A stretch of DNA of 64,000 nt. It comes from Oscillospiraceae bacterium. Its GTDB lineage: Bacteria > Bacillota > Clostridia > Oscillospirales > Oscillospiraceae. Location of the stretch: NCBI GenBank assembly GCA_902791215.1, contig CADAUZ010000003.1, positions 92,301 to 156,300 on the forward strand. Direction: 5' to 3'. Below are positions 24,774-33,731 of the stretch, in pieces. The first letter of the stretch is position 1. The number at the start of each line of letters is the position of its first letter. The position numbers and the translations under genes were made by a program. The notes under the pieces are model-generated. The model did not search any database. It had not been told where the DNA came from and saw only the letters and a list, made by a program, of their open reading frames with translations.

Positions 24774-25223
24774 TTAGAAAAGCTGGTCGATTTCCTTATA
24801 TAAATTCATGGCGGCCATGTTGTCCTTCATGGCGATAAAGGCGGTATCGTCGCCCGCGATGGTGCCGACAAGGCCGTCGATGTCCATGCCGTCCAAAGCC
24901 GAACACGCACCGTTTGCCAGGCCCGGAAGGGTCTTGATGACAAGGATGTTCTGCGCCACATCGTAGGAGGTCACGCTCTCCTTGAAAATTTTCTTGAGCC
25001 GTTGATCAAGATCGGGGGCTTCCTGCTTTGCCGCTGCGACATATCTGTAGTTGCCCTTCGGGCCGAGCTCCTTGACAAGCCGCATGTCGCGGATGTCTCT
25101 GGAAAGGGTCGCCTGGGTGCTCTTCACACCGCGCTCCGCCAGGGCTTCCATAAGCTGATTCTGGGTCTCAATGTCTCTCTCGCTGATGATTTCCATGATA
25201 ACGCTCTGTCTGCCGAGTTTCAT
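24774..25223 (-). CDS. argR: Arginine repressor ArgR/AhrC
   Basis: About 149-residue hexameric regulator that binds arginine and controls its biosynthesis and breakdown. The N-terminal winged helix (IISERDIETQNQLMEALAER, then STQATLSRDIRDM) and the C-terminal arginine-binding part (TIAGDDTAFIAMKD) are complete. Two adjacent ATGs exist; the second (25223) is better spaced from AGGAGG. Sits between ppnK and recN, as in most Firmicutes. Confidence 0.95.
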   Translation of the reverse strand: MKLGRQSVIMEIISERDIETQNQLMEALAERGVKSTQATLSRDIRDMRLVKELGPKGNYRYVAAAKQEAPDLDQRLKKIFKESVTSYDVAQNILVIKTLPGLANGACSALDGMDIDGLVGTIAGDDTAFIAMKDNMAAMNLYKEIDQLF

Positions 25224-25242
25224 CATGTGTCCTCCTGTTTTT

Positions 25243-26088
25243 TTACCTTAATTTTTCAAATGCTATGTCGTAGAAGTTGCGAAGTCCGAGGTCTGCCATG
25301 TGCGTATAGCTTTCCGAGCGGCGGACCACGATCCTGTCCCCGCCGCAGAGGTCCGTGACCGAGCACCCGTCCACCGACAGGTAAGCGCGCCGGTCATGCT
25401 GCTTTTCCATCTCCACCGTGATGATGTTCTCGGGGCTGAGAACAAAGCTGCGGGAGCTCATCATGTGGGCGCAGATGGGGCTGATGATGATGGCCTCCGC
25501 GTTCGGCTCCACGATGGGACCGCCGGCCGACATGGAGTAGCCGGTGGAGCCGGTGGGCGTGGAGAGAATGATGCCGTCGCCGGAAAAGGCGGTGATGCGG
25601 TTGCCGTTGCAGAGGGCGGTGATCTTGATACAGTCGCCGTAGCCGTGCATGACCACGTCGTTCAGGGCTTGGTCACGCAGGATCTCCTCCTCGCCGCGGT
25701 AAAGGCTCACGTCCAGCTTCATGCGGCGGCTGAGCTTGTAATCGCCCTGGGCGGCACGCAGGACGTACTCGTACTCCTCCGGCTCCAGGTTTGCCATGAA
25801 GCCCTTGGTGCCGAGGTTCACGCCCAGCATGGGCACCTCGAGGGGGTGGATCTCGCGGGCGGCGTGCAGGATCGTCCCGTCCCCGCCGATGACGACAGCG
25901 AGCGAGCACGAGGGCGCGAGGTCCTTGAGCTGATCGAAATGCAGATCAGGCGGCAGGATCGTATCCCCCTCGTCGGCAAAGATGGGACAATAGCAGGTCT
26001 CATAACCGTGTTCGTTGAGAAGCAGCGCTATGCGTCTTGAGAGCTCACAGCCTTTGTCACGAAAGGGGTTGGGGCAGATCGCGATCAT
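25243..26088 (-). CDS. ppnK: NAD kinase
   Basis: 281-residue enzyme that phosphorylates NAD to NADP. The GGDGT loop (VVIGGDGTILHAARE), NLGTKGF and the second-domain signature TPTGSTGYSMSAGGP are intact. ATG 26088 is preceded by GGGAGG; the open frame continues upstream without a ribosome site. Between tlyA and argR in the standard cluster. Confidence 0.96.
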   Translation of the reverse strand: MIAICPNPFRDKGCELSRRIALLLNEHGYETCYCPIFADEGDTILPPDLHFDQLKDLAPSCSLAVVIGGDGTILHAAREIHPLEVPMLGVNLGTKGFMANLEPEEYEYVLRAAQGDYKLSRRMKLDVSLYRGEEEILRDQALNDVVMHGYGDCIKITALCNGNRITAFSGDGIILSTPTGSTGYSMSAGGPIVEPNAEAIIISPICAHMMSSRSFVLSPENIITVEMEKQHDRRAYLSVDGCSVTDLCGGDRIVVRRSESYTHMADLGLRNFYDIAFEKLR

Positions 26089-26172
26089 AAAAACCTCCCG
26101 GCGGCACCGCCGAACGCATGCCGATTTGGGAAAGCATATCGGCATATATTGCATACAATACTATTATACCAA

Positions 26173-26967
26173 TTATAACGCCTCATGGGAAGAGGCAACC
26201 AGGGCGGAAATGTCAAAATTTTTCATTTCGCCTGCATGATTTTTCAGATGGCACAGGTATTCGATGTTCCCCTCCGGCCCCTTGATGGGCGAGAAGTCCA
26301 GCCCCTCGACCGTGAGTCCCGCTTCGGGCACAAAGTCCAGGATCTCCCGGATGACGCGCTCATGCACCGCGCTGTCGCGCACGACGCCCTTCTTCCCGAC
26401 CTCCTCGCGCCCGGCCTCAAACTGGGGCTTGATGAGACAGATAAAGTCCGCGTCCGGGATAAGCAGGGCCTTTACCGCCGGGATCACCAGGCGGATGGAG
26501 ATGAAGGAGACATCCATCACCGCAAGCTCGATGGGCTCCGGGATCTGCTCGTCGGTGACGTAGCGGAGGTTCGTGCGCTCGAGGTTCACCACGCGCTCGT
26601 CCGTGCGGAGTTTCCAGGCAAGCTGCCCGTAGCCCACATCGACCGCGTATACCTTCTTCGCCCCGTGCTGCAGCAGTACATCCGTAAAGCCGCCGGTGGA
26701 CGCCCCGCAGTCGAGGCAGATTTTTCCGGCAGGGTCCACCGGGAAGACCTTCAGCGCCTTGTCGAGCTTATAGCCGCCGCGGCTGACAAAGGGCAGCGGC
26801 TCGCCGTGCAGCTCGATCTTAGCCGCGGGGTCGACGGCTGTGCCGGGCTTGTCCACGCGCTGGCCGTTGACAAAGATATTCCCGCTCATGATGGTGGTCT
26901 TGGCCCGCTCCCGGCTCTCGGTCAGGCCGAGGTCGAAGACGAGCTGATCCAGTCTTACTTTTTTCAT
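26173..26967 (-). CDS. tlyA: TlyA-family rRNA methyltransferase/hemolysin-like protein
   Basis: 264-residue protein with an N-terminal S4 RNA-binding domain (RLDQLVFDLGLTESRERAKT) and an FtsJ-type methyltransferase domain (CLDCGASTGGFTDVLLQ as the SAM motif, KPQFEAGREEVGKKG). Known members make 2'-O-methylcytidine in rRNA. Start overlaps the dxs stop by four bases (ATGA). Confidence 0.95.
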   Translation of the reverse strand: MKKVRLDQLVFDLGLTESRERAKTTIMSGNIFVNGQRVDKPGTAVDPAAKIELHGEPLPFVSRGGYKLDKALKVFPVDPAGKICLDCGASTGGFTDVLLQHGAKKVYAVDVGYGQLAWKLRTDERVVNLERTNLRYVTDEQIPEPIELAVMDVSFISIRLVIPAVKALLIPDADFICLIKPQFEAGREEVGKKGVVRDSAVHERVIREILDFVPEAGLTVEGLDFSPIKGPEGNIEYLCHLKNHAGEMKNFDISALVASSHEAL

Positions 26968-28817
26968 TCGTCCACCGTTTCACGTCCGCACAGTGCCAGG
27001 GCCGTGCGGGTGATGGCCCGGGCGTCAATGCCGTAATCGCGGCGAAGCTCCGCCACCGTGCCGTGAGGGACGACGCCGTCGCCGAGATTCAAAAGCTTTG
27101 CGCCGTGAAGCGAAAGCCCCTTTTCGGCGCAGGCCGAGAGGATGCGTTCGCCGACGCACCCGGCGGCGCAGACCTCCTCCGCCATGAGGAGCCTGCCCGT
27201 TTTGCGCAGTGACGAGAGCACCCCGGTATAGTCATTGGGGAATACGATGCCGAGCTTCACGATCTCGGTCGAGACGCCGAGCACCGACAGGCTGTCTGCC
27301 GCGTCCAGGGCCTCGTTGACCATGGTGCCGCAGCAGACGACGGTGATGTCAGTCCCCTCGCGCACCACGCTCTCGGCACTGACGGCGCAGTCGCTGTAGC
27401 GTCCCTCGCCGCCGCGGGGATAGCGCACCGCCGCCGGGCCGGAAACGTTATGCAGGGCGTGACCCAGCATCTCCCGAAGCTCCGCGTAGTTTGCCGGGCA
27501 CAGTACCGTCATGCCGGGCACCATGCCGAGATAACAGATATCGAAAAGTCCCTGGTGGGTCTCGCCGTCGCTGCCGACAAGGCCCGCCCGGTCCACGCAC
27601 AGTACCGCGTGGAGCTTCTGCAGTGCCAGATCGTGGATGAGCATATCGATGCCGCGCTGCAGAAAGCTCGAGTACACGGCGAAGACCGGCACGAGCCCCT
27701 GTTTTGCCATGGCCGCCGCCATCGTGACGGCGTGGCCCTCGGCAATGCCCACGTCAAAGAAACGGTCGGGGTACTTGTTCTGGAAGCACTCCGTCCCCGT
27801 GCCGCCCGCCATGGCCGCGGTGATGGCGACGATGCGGGGGTCACGCTCGGCGTACTGGCACAGGTACTCCCCCATCTTGTCCGAGAAGGTCACACTGACG
27901 GGCGAAAGCTCCCCGGTGTTGGGATTGAAGGTGCCGACACCGTGGTACTTGTCCGGGTGCGCCTCGGCATAGGGGCATCCCTTTCCCTTTTTCGTCAGCA
28001 CATGCAGCAGCACCGGCTTTTGCAGATCCTTTGCAAGGCGTATGGCGTTTTCCAACTGCTCGAGATCGTGACCGTCCACGGGGCCGAGGTAGTAAAGCCC
28101 CATGTCGCTGAACACATTGCTCGGCAGCACGCGGGATTTGAGCCACTCCTTGCTGTTGTGGGCGATGTCATAGGCCCAGCGGGTGCGGGCGGAGGCGCTG
28201 CGGAACCACTTTTTGAAATTGATGTAGCCGGGCTTGATGCGAAGCGACTGCAAAAGCCGTGCCGTGCCGCCCACGTTCTCGCTGATGGACATGTTGTTGT
28301 CGTTGAGGATGATGACCAGCGGCTCGCCGCTGGAAGCTGCGTTGCAAAGTCCCTCATACGAAAGCCCGCCCGTGAGCGCGCCGTCGCCGATGAGGGCGAC
28401 CACGTCATAGTCGGCGTGCTGAAGGGTACGCGCCTTTGCCATGCCGACCGCCGCCGAGATGGAGGCGGAGGCGTGACCGGCAATAAAGGCGTCGTCGGGG
28501 GCCTCGTTCGGCTTGGGGAAGCCCGAAATGCCGCCGTGCTGGCGCAGGGTCGGGAAGCTGTCGCGCCGCCCGGTGATGATCTTGTGTGTGTAGCACTGGT
28601 GTCCCACGTCAAAAATCAGCCGGTCCTTCGTCGTGTCATAGACCCGGTGGAGGGCGACGGTGAGCTCAACGGTGCCGAGGTTGGAGGCAAGGTGCCCGCC
28701 CGTGCGGGAGATGCAGTCCACCTCATAGCGGCGCAGCTCCGCGCACAGGGTCTCGAGCTCCTCGCGGCTCAGTTTTTTGATATCTTCAGATGAATTGACT
28801 CTCTCTATAATACTCAA
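26964..28817 (-). CDS. dxs: 1-deoxy-D-xylulose-5-phosphate synthase
   Basis: 617-residue thiamine-diphosphate enzyme making DXP from pyruvate and glyceraldehyde 3-phosphate, the first step of the MEP isoprenoid pathway. Key signatures are FDVGHQCYTHKI, the TPP-binding GDGALTGG ... NDNNMSIS, and the transketolase-like DRAGLVGSDGETHQG. The start is TTG after AGAGGAAC. It follows ispA after 47 bases and is coupled to tlyA. Confidence 0.97.
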   Translation of the reverse strand: MSIIERVNSSEDIKKLSREELETLCAELRRYEVDCISRTGGHLASNLGTVELTVALHRVYDTTKDRLIFDVGHQCYTHKIITGRRDSFPTLRQHGGISGFPKPNEAPDDAFIAGHASASISAAVGMAKARTLQHADYDVVALIGDGALTGGLSYEGLCNAASSGEPLVIILNDNNMSISENVGGTARLLQSLRIKPGYINFKKWFRSASARTRWAYDIAHNSKEWLKSRVLPSNVFSDMGLYYLGPVDGHDLEQLENAIRLAKDLQKPVLLHVLTKKGKGCPYAEAHPDKYHGVGTFNPNTGELSPVSVTFSDKMGEYLCQYAERDPRIVAITAAMAGGTGTECFQNKYPDRFFDVGIAEGHAVTMAAAMAKQGLVPVFAVYSSFLQRGIDMLIHDLALQKLHAVLCVDRAGLVGSDGETHQGLFDICYLGMVPGMTVLCPANYAELREMLGHALHNVSGPAAVRYPRGGEGRYSDCAVSAESVVREGTDITVVCCGTMVNEALDAADSLSVLGVSTEIVKLGIVFPNDYTGVLSSLRKTGRLLMAEEVCAAGCVGERILSACAEKGLSLHGAKLLNLGDGVVPHGTVAELRRDYGIDARAITRTALALCGRETVDE

Positions 28818-28864
28818 ATTGTTCCTCTGAATAACCCCGCCTAAGCGGTTTTTTTGATGCGGGA

Positions 28865-29734
28865 TTACCTGTCTCTCACAGACAGTTCATCCGCAAGCTG
28901 CTCGAGGAAAGCCGTATCTTCAAAGCCCTCCCGCAGTATATCCTTGGCAGACTGCGTGAGGCGCCGCACCGTCTTTTCACAGCCTTCCTTTCCGAGCAGG
29001 ACCATATAGGTGTTCTTGTGCTCCTGTTCGTCCGAGCCGATGGGCTTGCCCAGCTTTTCCTCGGTGCTGAGGACATCCAGCATGTCGTCCCGGATCTGGA
29101 AGGCCATGCCGATGGCGGCGCCGAAGTGCCCGGCAGCGTCCAGCATGCGCTGATTGCCGCCCGCCGCGGCCACACCCATCCGGCAGGCTGCCGCCAAAAG
29201 CGCTCCGGTCTTGCGGCTGTTGATGTCGGTAAGCTCCTGCTCACTAAGGTCGCGGCCCTCCCAGAGCATGTCCAGGTACTGGCCGCAGCACATGCCGTCA
29301 AGGCCCACGGCGTCGGCCAGTACCCCGGCGCACGCCGCCCTTCTTTCGGCGGGAAGCTCCGAGCGCAGGATGGTCCCGAAGGCCTCGGCCTGGAGGGTAT
29401 CGCCCGCGAGCGTCGCGGTGCACTCGCCGTAGACGACATGGTTCGTGGGCTTGCCGCGGCGCAGCTCATCGTTATCCATACAGGGCAGGTCATCGTGGAT
29501 GAGGCTGTAGGTGTGCAGCATCTCAACGGCGCAGGCAACGGGCATGGCTTTTTCCATGTCGCCCCCGGCGATGCGGCAGAACTCCAGCACCAGCATGGGG
29601 CGGATGCGCTTGCCGCCTGCCAGGAGACTGTAGCGCATGGCCTCGGCAAGGCCCGCCTGGGGCATATCCTCCGGCACGCGGAAGCACTGCTCCAGCGCCG
29701 CTTCGATTTTCAGACGATATTCTTCAGCCGTCAT
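28865..29734 (-). CDS. ispA: Polyprenyl (farnesyl/geranyl) diphosphate synthase
   Basis: 289-residue prenyltransferase. The first aspartate-rich motif DDLPCMD (IHDDLPCMDNDELRRGKPTN) and the second, DDMLD (FQIRDDMLDVLS), are intact. An ATG at 29734 with GAGGAC upstream overlaps the end of xseB by 11 bases; this is more convincing than the earlier in-frame start. Supplies the isoprenoid pathway together with dxs next door. Confidence 0.94.
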   Translation of the reverse strand: MTAEEYRLKIEAALEQCFRVPEDMPQAGLAEAMRYSLLAGGKRIRPMLVLEFCRIAGGDMEKAMPVACAVEMLHTYSLIHDDLPCMDNDELRRGKPTNHVVYGECTATLAGDTLQAEAFGTILRSELPAERRAACAGVLADAVGLDGMCCGQYLDMLWEGRDLSEQELTDINSRKTGALLAAACRMGVAAAGGNQRMLDAAGHFGAAIGMAFQIRDDMLDVLSTEEKLGKPIGSDEQEHKNTYMVLLGKEGCEKTVRRLTQSAKDILREGFEDTAFLEQLADELSVRDR

Positions 29735-29975
29735 TTTGGTTCCCGTCCTCAAAGTCACTTTCGATGGGTGCGCGGTCAGGCCCTTTTCTCAGCTTGACCA
29801 CCTTCTGCTCAGCCTCATCGAGCATTTTGCTGCAGGCTTTGATGAGGCCTGTCCCCTCCTCATAGAGGGCCAGGGAATCGTCCAGGGGCAGATCCCCTCT
29901 CTCAAGGTGCCGCACGATCTCCTCGAGCCTGCCGAGGGCGTCTTCAAAGCGCGGCTCCTGTTTTTTCTGCGTCAT
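29724..29975 (-). CDS. xseB: Exodeoxyribonuclease VII small subunit
   Basis: 83-residue helical subunit: FEDALGRLEEIVRHLERGDL and LDDSLALYEEGTGLIKAC are the family hallmarks. It starts inside the xseA stop (ATGA overlap). Confidence 0.95.
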   Translation of the reverse strand: MTQKKQEPRFEDALGRLEEIVRHLERGDLPLDDSLALYEEGTGLIKACSKMLDEAEQKVVKLRKGPDRAPIESDFEDGNQNDG

Positions 29976-31180
29976 GTCGTACTCCTTCTTACGTCCTCCA
30001 CCAGGCAGTCCGCGCTGCCGTCGGAGAGACGGAGTGTGATTTTGTCCCCGCTGTGCAGTTGCCCCGCGCTGCGGATGCTGTTGCCCTTTTCGTCATGCGT
30101 GATGGCGTAGCCGCGCGTGAGCACCTTCAGGGGGCTCATGGCGTCGAGCTTTGCGGTGGCCGCCACAAAGCGTTGCCGCTTTCCGGCGAGGATCTTTTCC
30201 TCCGCCGCGGCAAGGCGCTCCCGGCTCCGGTCAAGCTCCATGCGGCGGTTGTCCACAAGGGTCATGGGGTCTAAAAGAACCCGGCGGGACGCGCACGAGT
30301 CCAGCCGCTCGCGCAGATTGTTCAGCTGCTTTCGCATGCCCTGGGAGGCGCGAAGCTCATAAGCAGACAGAAGCTCCTCGATCTCCCGGCAGTCCGGCAC
30401 CGCGATCTCGGCGGCGTTGGACGGGGTGGAGGCGCGGCGGTCGGCCACATAGTCGGAGATGGTCACGTCCGGCTCGTGTCCCACGGCGGAGATGACCGGC
30501 AGGCGCGAGGCATAGATGGCGCGGGCAACGCGCTCGTCATTGAAGGCCCAGAGGTCTTCGATCGAGCCGCCGCCGCGGCCTGTGATGATGAGATCTGCCA
30601 CGTCAAACTCGTTGGCATAGCGTATCGCCCCCGCGATCTCCGGCGGGGCCTCCACGCCCTGCACCCGCACCGGCAGCAGCCGGACCTTTGCCAGCGGCCA
30701 GCGCTTGCCGAGAATGCGGATCATGTCGTGTACGGCAGCGCCGGCCGACGAGGTGATAATGGCGATGCGGCCCGGAAAGCGCGGCAGCGGCTTCTTATGC
30801 TCCGGGTCAAAGAGTCCCTCCCCCTCCAGCTTTGCCTTGAGCTGCTCAAAGGCGATCTGCAGATCGCCGGTGCCCTCGGGCATGATCTGGCTTGCGTAGA
30901 GCTGGTAGGCCCCGTCGCGCGGGTAGACCGTGACCCTCCCCCAGACCGTGACGCCCATGCCGTTTTCCGGTCGGAAGCGAAGACGCGAGGCGCTGCTTTT
31001 GAACATGACGCACCTTAAGCTGCTCTCGCTGTCCTTGAGGGTAAAGTAGTGGTGGCCGGAGGGATAGATCTTGTAATTGGAAAGCTCCCCGCGCACGCCG
31101 ACGTTTGCAAGCGTCCGCTGACTGTCGAGCAGATCGCGGATATAGAGGTTGAGGGCCGTAACGCTGAGCGTCTGATCCAT
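29972..31180 (-). CDS. xseA: Exodeoxyribonuclease VII large subunit
   Basis: 402-residue catalytic subunit that degrades single-stranded DNA. An N-terminal OB domain (VRGELSNYKIYPSGHHYFTL) precedes the nuclease core (ITSSAGAAVHDMI, GRGGGSIEDLWAFND, SAVGHEPDVTISDYVADRRA) and a C-terminal coiled coil. ATG is one base after the nusB stop, with GGAG upstream. Confidence 0.96.
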   Translation of the reverse strand: MDQTLSVTALNLYIRDLLDSQRTLANVGVRGELSNYKIYPSGHHYFTLKDSESSLRCVMFKSSASRLRFRPENGMGVTVWGRVTVYPRDGAYQLYASQIMPEGTGDLQIAFEQLKAKLEGEGLFDPEHKKPLPRFPGRIAIITSSAGAAVHDMIRILGKRWPLAKVRLLPVRVQGVEAPPEIAGAIRYANEFDVADLIITGRGGGSIEDLWAFNDERVARAIYASRLPVISAVGHEPDVTISDYVADRRASTPSNAAEIAVPDCREIEELLSAYELRASQGMRKQLNNLRERLDSCASRRVLLDPMTLVDNRRMELDRSRERLAAAEEKILAGKRQRFVAATAKLDAMSPLKVLTRGYAITHDEKGNSIRSAGQLHSGDKITLRLSDGSADCLVEDVRRSTT

Positions 31181-31181
31181 C

Positions 31182-31631
31182 TCAGGTCTCCGCCCGGCCG
31201 CGCATATAGCCGCCCAGCACGCCGTTTACAAAGGCGACGGTGTCCGGCTCATCATAGCCCTTGGCAAGCTCCACCGCCTCGTTGATGGCGGCGGAGTCCG
31301 GGATATCCTCCATGTACATGATCTCGCACAGGCAGCAGCGCAAAACCGCGAGCGCGGTCTTGGACATGCGCTCGAGGCGCCAGCCCTTGGCGTAGGTGCG
31401 GATCTGCTCGTCGATCTCGTCCCGGTGCTCGTCGAGAAGGGTGACAAGGCGGGTGATGTAGGCAAGCTGCTTTTCGTCGGGAACCTCGGCGTAAAGCTCG
31501 TCCTCCCGGGCGAGGCTTTCATAGTGCTCCTTTTCAAAGAAACGGTCCAGGAGCTCATGCGGCTCTTCGCCTGTTGCGGCCGCGGCAAAGCCGAGCTGAA
31601 TGGCGATCTCTCGCGCCGTTTTTCTGGTCAT
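31182..31631 (-). CDS. nusB: Transcription antitermination factor NusB
   Basis: 149-residue RNA-binding protein that forms the rRNA antitermination complex with NusE (S10). TRKTAREIAIQLGFA and the C-terminal DSAAINEAVELAKGYDEPDT ... FVNGVLG are diagnostic. It has a longer middle than the shortest family members. GGAGG precedes the start. Confidence 0.95.
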   Translation of the reverse strand: MTRKTAREIAIQLGFAAAATGEEPHELLDRFFEKEHYESLAREDELYAEVPDEKQLAYITRLVTLLDEHRDEIDEQIRTYAKGWRLERMSKTALAVLRCCLCEIMYMEDIPDSAAINEAVELAKGYDEPDTVAFVNGVLGGYMRGRAET

Positions 31632-31661
31632 ACGGGTTTACCTCCGCTTTATTTATCCGCT

Positions 31662-32024
31662 TTATTTATCAAAGGAGATGCCGGAAACGTGCACGTTGAC
31701 CTCGGCATGCTCGATGCCGGTGGAGGCCTGCACCAGGGACATGACCTTATCCTGCACATCGCGCGCCACCTGAACGATATTGCTGCCGTAGAGAACGTTG
31801 ATGATTACGTCGATGATGATCTTCTCGTCGATAAACTGGACCTTGACGCCCTTGTTGACGTTCTTGAGGCCGATAAGCTCCGCAAGCTCCGCCCCGGCGG
31901 TATAGGAAAGGCCCGCCACGCCTTCGACCTCACTGACGGCGGATTTGACAACGTCGGTGATCACTTCTTCGGAGATGTTGATGCTGCCCTTTTCAGCCTG
32001 GCAGCAGATATAATTGTCGCCCAT
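31662..32024 (-). CDS. Asp23/Gls24 family envelope stress protein
   Basis: 120-residue cytoplasmic-face protein of the Asp23/Gls24 family, known from alkaline and envelope stress. GSINISEEVITDVVKSAVSE and the valine-rich IIIDVIINVLYGSNIVQVAR core are typical. GGAGG ribosome site. In many clostridia this gene sits between spoIIIAH and nusB, as here. Confidence 0.92.
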   Translation of the reverse strand: MGDNYICCQAEKGSINISEEVITDVVKSAVSEVEGVAGLSYTAGAELAELIGLKNVNKGVKVQFIDEKIIIDVIINVLYGSNIVQVARDVQDKVMSLVQASTGIEHAEVNVHVSGISFDK

Positions 32025-32173
32025 GGATAAACCTCCAAACTAAAATCAGTTTATTGTATCATATCGGGTAAAAAAAAGAAAGCTCTTTTCTCATAATCCC
32101 CGCTGAAAACGCAAAAATATTCAGGCATCGCCCCCAGGCGCGCCTGAATATGATCCACATTTTCGATCCCTGC

Positions 32174-32353
32174 CTGTCATCCTGAACGTCAGCGAAGGAG
32201 CTTTTCGATACTGATACTATTCCTTGATAAGAAGCTTTATTGGATTCCCGAGAGAAATTTGCGCCAGACTAGGCGAAGCCCGCAGAGCATAATGGAGATA
32301 TATGGTCAGATAGTATGAAAGGCAAAGATTCTTCGCTTCGCTCAGAATGACAG
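32174..32353. repeat. MITE-like repeat between asp23 and spoIIIAH
   Basis: About 180 bp with imperfect terminal inverted repeats: left CTGTCATCCTGAACGTCAGC, while the right end in reverse complement reads CTGTCATTCTGAGCGAAGCG. It holds no ORF. It fills most of the 349-base gap 32025-32373; the remaining bases show nothing else I can name. Confidence 0.7.
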
Positions 32354-32373
32354 TTTCGGATTGCTGCAAGCAG

Positions 32374-32916
32374 CTATGCTTTCACTTCAATAATGCTCAG
32401 CTGTGCCGGGCGGTAGTCCGTCTCGGTGCAGATCACATCCGTTATGCGCGCCACCGCCTCCTCACTCAGACCCTCCATGGGTGCGGGCACAGCCACCGTC
32501 ACCTTGTCGGTGCCGATGTAGACCACGCAGTCGGCAAAGTTCTTTGCCAGCAGCAGGTTTTCGATCTGCGCCTCCTGCATGGAGCAGGCCGCCATGCTGG
32601 TGATGGCGCTCATGGCGCTGTCAATGGTCTCCTGAGAGGCCGATTCCGATGCCGCCGCGGTCTGCAGAAGCTCCAGCGCCTCGTCCCGGGAGACCTGCCT
32701 TGTAAGCCTTGCCTCGGCAAAGTACTCCGTGCCCGAGGTCATCAGCGTCTTCTCAAAGGCCGTCTGGGCGGCAAGCATGGCCTCATCCTCGGCGTAGACC
32801 ATTTCCGCGTCGGGCTTTCCCCAGCGGCTGTTGTAGCTGTAGTTGAGCGCCACCGCCGCGCACACGAACATCATCACCGCCAGCATCGTCAGATTCCGCT
32901 TCCTGTTTTTTATCAT
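32374..32916 (-). CDS. spoIIIAH: Stage III sporulation protein AH
   Basis: 180-residue mother-cell protein that forms the SpoIIIAH-SpoIIQ channel across the forespore membranes. One N-terminal transmembrane helix (LTMLAVMMFVCAAVALNYSY) is followed by a YscJ/FliF-like domain (NLLLAKNFADCVVYIG). Last gene of the spoIIIA operon. GGAGGAG site upstream. Confidence 0.93.
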   Translation of the reverse strand: MIKNRKRNLTMLAVMMFVCAAVALNYSYNSRWGKPDAEMVYAEDEAMLAAQTAFEKTLMTSGTEYFAEARLTRQVSRDEALELLQTAAASESASQETIDSAMSAITSMAACSMQEAQIENLLLAKNFADCVVYIGTDKVTVAVPAPMEGLSEEAVARITDVICTETDYRPAQLSIIEVKA

Positions 32917-32935
32917 GGTTGATTCTCCTCCCCGC

Positions 32936-33256
32936 TTAGTTTCTCAGCTTTAATATGATGATCTTATCCGAGCCAAAGCCAGTATATGCGCTCACAGCCC
33001 GGATCATGTCAAGCCGGACGGAGGCGTTCGACGCGCCGCTGCACGCCACCACCACGCCGCTTTCGGAGATGAGCACCTGCGCCTTCCCGACTCCCTGGGT
33101 TTTGGACAGGAGCTCCGCCAGCGCCTCCTGCTTTGTGGGCGCCTGGTCCTTCGGTTTTTCCGACGCGGGGATGAGCATGAGTGCCAGCCCCGCAAGCAGG
33201 ATCAGCAGCGGCAGCTTCCACTTCTCCAAGAGAAGCAGCAGATTTTTCTTATTCAT
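32936..33256 (-). CDS. spoIIIAG: Stage III sporulation protein AG
   Basis: 106-residue membrane-anchored ring protein. A single transmembrane helix (WKLPLLILLAGLALMLIPAS) precedes a ring-building domain (LAELLSKTQGVGKAQVLISE). It is shorter than the B. subtilis protein because a long insertion is missing. ATG 33256 overlaps the end of spoIIIAF. Confidence 0.9.
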   Translation of the reverse strand: MNKKNLLLLLEKWKLPLLILLAGLALMLIPASEKPKDQAPTKQEALAELLSKTQGVGKAQVLISESGVVVACSGASNASVRLDMIRAVSAYTGFGSDKIIILKLRN

Positions 33257-33731
33257 GGATGCGCCAGACCTGCCTCTCTGCCGGGATGCCGAGTGCGTCG
33301 GCAATCAGTTTACATAATTCTTGCTGCTGTATCTCATCGCCGTCAGCCGTGATATCCGCCGACCAGGGCAGCCATTCGCCGCTCTCCCCCTGCCGCAGTT
33401 CTACCGCGGCGGTTTGGATCGTCAGTCCCAGCTCACGGCCGCGGTCAGCGATGTAGCTCTCGCAGTTTTTCTGCAGAAGCATCTTTGTCAGACTTTCCTG
33501 TGTCTGGGCGGCGCGGCTTGTGATCTCCGCCTCGGCACTTGAAAAACGTGCCTGCTCCAGGCTCAGCATATCATAGTCGATCTCTCGGATGGGGGCGAGC
33601 ACCGCGGCGGCGAGGGCCGCCGTACAAAGGAGCCTCAAAGTGCGGCGCGCGCCGCCCTCCGGGCAGAGCCATAGAACGGCGCCCGAGAAAAAGGACAGGC
33701 CCACCAGTGTTCTCAAAGCGTTCTGCATCAT
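33249..33731 (-). CDS. spoIIIAF: Stage III sporulation protein AF
   Basis: 160-residue membrane protein. Two N-terminal helices (LVGLSFFSGAVLWLCPEGGA and LRLLCTAALAAAVLAPIREI) precede a soluble domain (CESYIADRGRELGLTIQTAA). The ATG overlaps the spoIIIAE stop as ATGA, and AGGTGG lies upstream. The frame stays open far upstream inside spoIIIAE, but that part is not protein-like. Confidence 0.88.
   Translation of the reverse strand: MMQNALRTLVGLSFFSGAVLWLCPEGGARRTLRLLCTAALAAAVLAPIREIDYDMLSLEQARFSSAEAEITSRAAQTQESLTKMLLQKNCESYIADRGRELGLTIQTAAVELRQGESGEWLPWSADITADGDEIQQQELCKLIADALGIPAERQVWRIHE

Noticed and set aside
28830..28860. Small hairpin with T7 between ispA and dxs
   Set aside because: The T run is on the plus strand, antisense to the operon, with a stem of only 4-5 bp; not convincing as a terminator.
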